Shown here piece by piece: positions 6,761 through 7,295 of a stretch of 7,295 bases of DNA; position 1 is the first letter of the stretch; every line of letters begins with the position of its first letter. Source of the DNA: Dehalococcoidia bacterium (lineage in GTDB: Bacteria > Chloroflexota > Dehalococcoidia > UBA2979); the NCBI GenBank assembly GCA_004297315.1, contig SCTU01000308.1, positions 1 through 7,295 of the forward strand, written 5' to 3'. Below the pieces are notes generated by a model. That model ran no database searches and was not told the origin of the DNA. It saw nothing but the letters and a program-made list of their open reading frames with translations. Made by a program: the position numbers and the translations under genes.

Positions 6761-7295
6761 ATGACCTCGAAAGCCGTCTCTGCAGCATCGCTCGACCAGT
6801 TGACCGACGGCGCGCGGGCGTTGCTGCGCGGGGCGGTCGACATCCATGTCCACGCGGCACCCGACCCGTTTACCGCACGCCGCACTGACTCGCGAGCGCT
6901 CGTGCGGCTTTCTCGCGAAGCCGGCATGGGCGGGATGGTGCTGAAGAGCCACGACTATCCGACGCAGCCGCTCGCATGGGCGCTGAACGACGAGTTCGAC
7001 GGCATCGACGTCTACGGCAGCATGGCGCTGGACTGGGGCGTGGGCGGCTTGAACCCGGACGCGGTGCAGGTGTCGCTGAATATCGGCGCGCGGGTTGTGT
7101 GGATGCCCACGTTCGATGCGGCGAACTCGCGCGGACGCTCCGGGCATTTCTTCAGCAAGGGCCCGGGAATCAGCGTCCTCGACAATGCAGGCAAACTACT
7201 CCCCGCCTGCCACGACATCCTCGACCTGCTGCGCGCACACGACGCCGTGCTCGCGAGTGGTCACATCGCGCCGGACGAGACGCTCGCGCTGCTAC
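6761..7295 (+). CDS. DUF6282-like amidohydrolase-type protein (3' partial)
   Basis: The ATG at 6761 follows AGGAG (6751-6755) with 5-nt spacing. The frame stays open for 178 codons to the window edge, so the C-terminus is missing. After a short helical lead comes GAVDIHVHAAPDPF with His29 and His31, a metal-binding HxH like that starting TIM-barrel amidohydrolases. Then come EAGMGGMVLKSHDYPT (Lys62, His64), a YGSMALDW strand, VVWMPTFDAANS, and ASGHIAPDE with His168. This order resembles the DUF6282 family, recalled from memory, which is predicted to be metal-dependent hydrolases of unknown substrate. No signal peptide is visible, so it is likely cytoplasmic. Its closeness to the flavoprotein gene on the same strand allows co-transcription, but no shared pathway is evident. 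It could also be annotated simply as an amidohydrolase family protein. Confidence 0.85.
   Translation, partial: MTSKAVSAASLDQLTDGARALLRGAVDIHVHAAPDPFTARRTDSRALVRLSREAGMGGMVLKSHDYPTQPLAWALNDEFDGIDVYGSMALDWGVGGLNPDAVQVSLNIGARVVWMPTFDAANSRGRSGHFFSKGPGISVLDNAGKLLPACHDILDLLRAHDAVLASGHIAPDETLALL

Noticed and set aside
5614..6927. A 437-codon open frame on the - strand opposite the flavoprotein gene
   Set aside because: It is in register antisense to the flavoprotein gene, is explained by the same rare-codon effect, and shows no protein-family features.

Overview
The window is GC-rich bacterial DNA that starts inside one gene and ends inside another. There are no rRNA or tRNA genes, no insertion sequences, no CRISPR repeats and no phage genes. 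GC-rich third codon positions, a Tat-type lipoprotein substrate-binding protein, a secreted SpaA-like repeat protein and a DUF6282-type protein fit a high-GC lineage such as Chloroflexota or Actinomycetota. That placement is inference from gene style and no marker gene confirms it.

Layout, left to right. (1) Positions 1-1523 (+) hold the C-terminal part of a secreted protein made of near-identical 107-residue SpaA-like (prealbumin-fold) repeats, a divergent repeat and a C-terminal TQGFWATHP domain. A perfect 13-bp hairpin follows it. (2) Positions 1835-3592 (+) encode a membrane histidine kinase with a dCache-type extracellular sensor and no adjacent response regulator. (3) Positions 3681-5393 (-) encode a family 5 (Dpp/Opp-type) ABC substrate-binding lipoprotein, convergent with the kinase and with a hairpin between the two. 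(4) Positions 5394-5739 are a 346-bp divergent intergenic region containing a nested dyad. (5) Positions 5740-6669 (+) encode a thioredoxin-reductase-like flavoprotein that keeps the CxxC but has lost the usual NADPH-specificity arginines. (6) Positions 6761-7295 (+) hold the N-terminal 178 codons of a DUF6282-like, amidohydrolase-type protein that runs off the window.

The genes do not form one obvious pathway. Three encode envelope or surface functions (secreted repeat protein, sensor kinase, solute-binding lipoprotein). The last two are cytoplasmic enzymes on one strand, 91 bp apart, and could be co-transcribed. The substrate-binding protein has no permease or ATPase genes here, and the kinase has no visible partner. 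I see no strong evidence for a new multi-gene system. The most unusual single features are the altered cofactor motif of the flavoprotein and the selection pattern in the surface-protein repeats.
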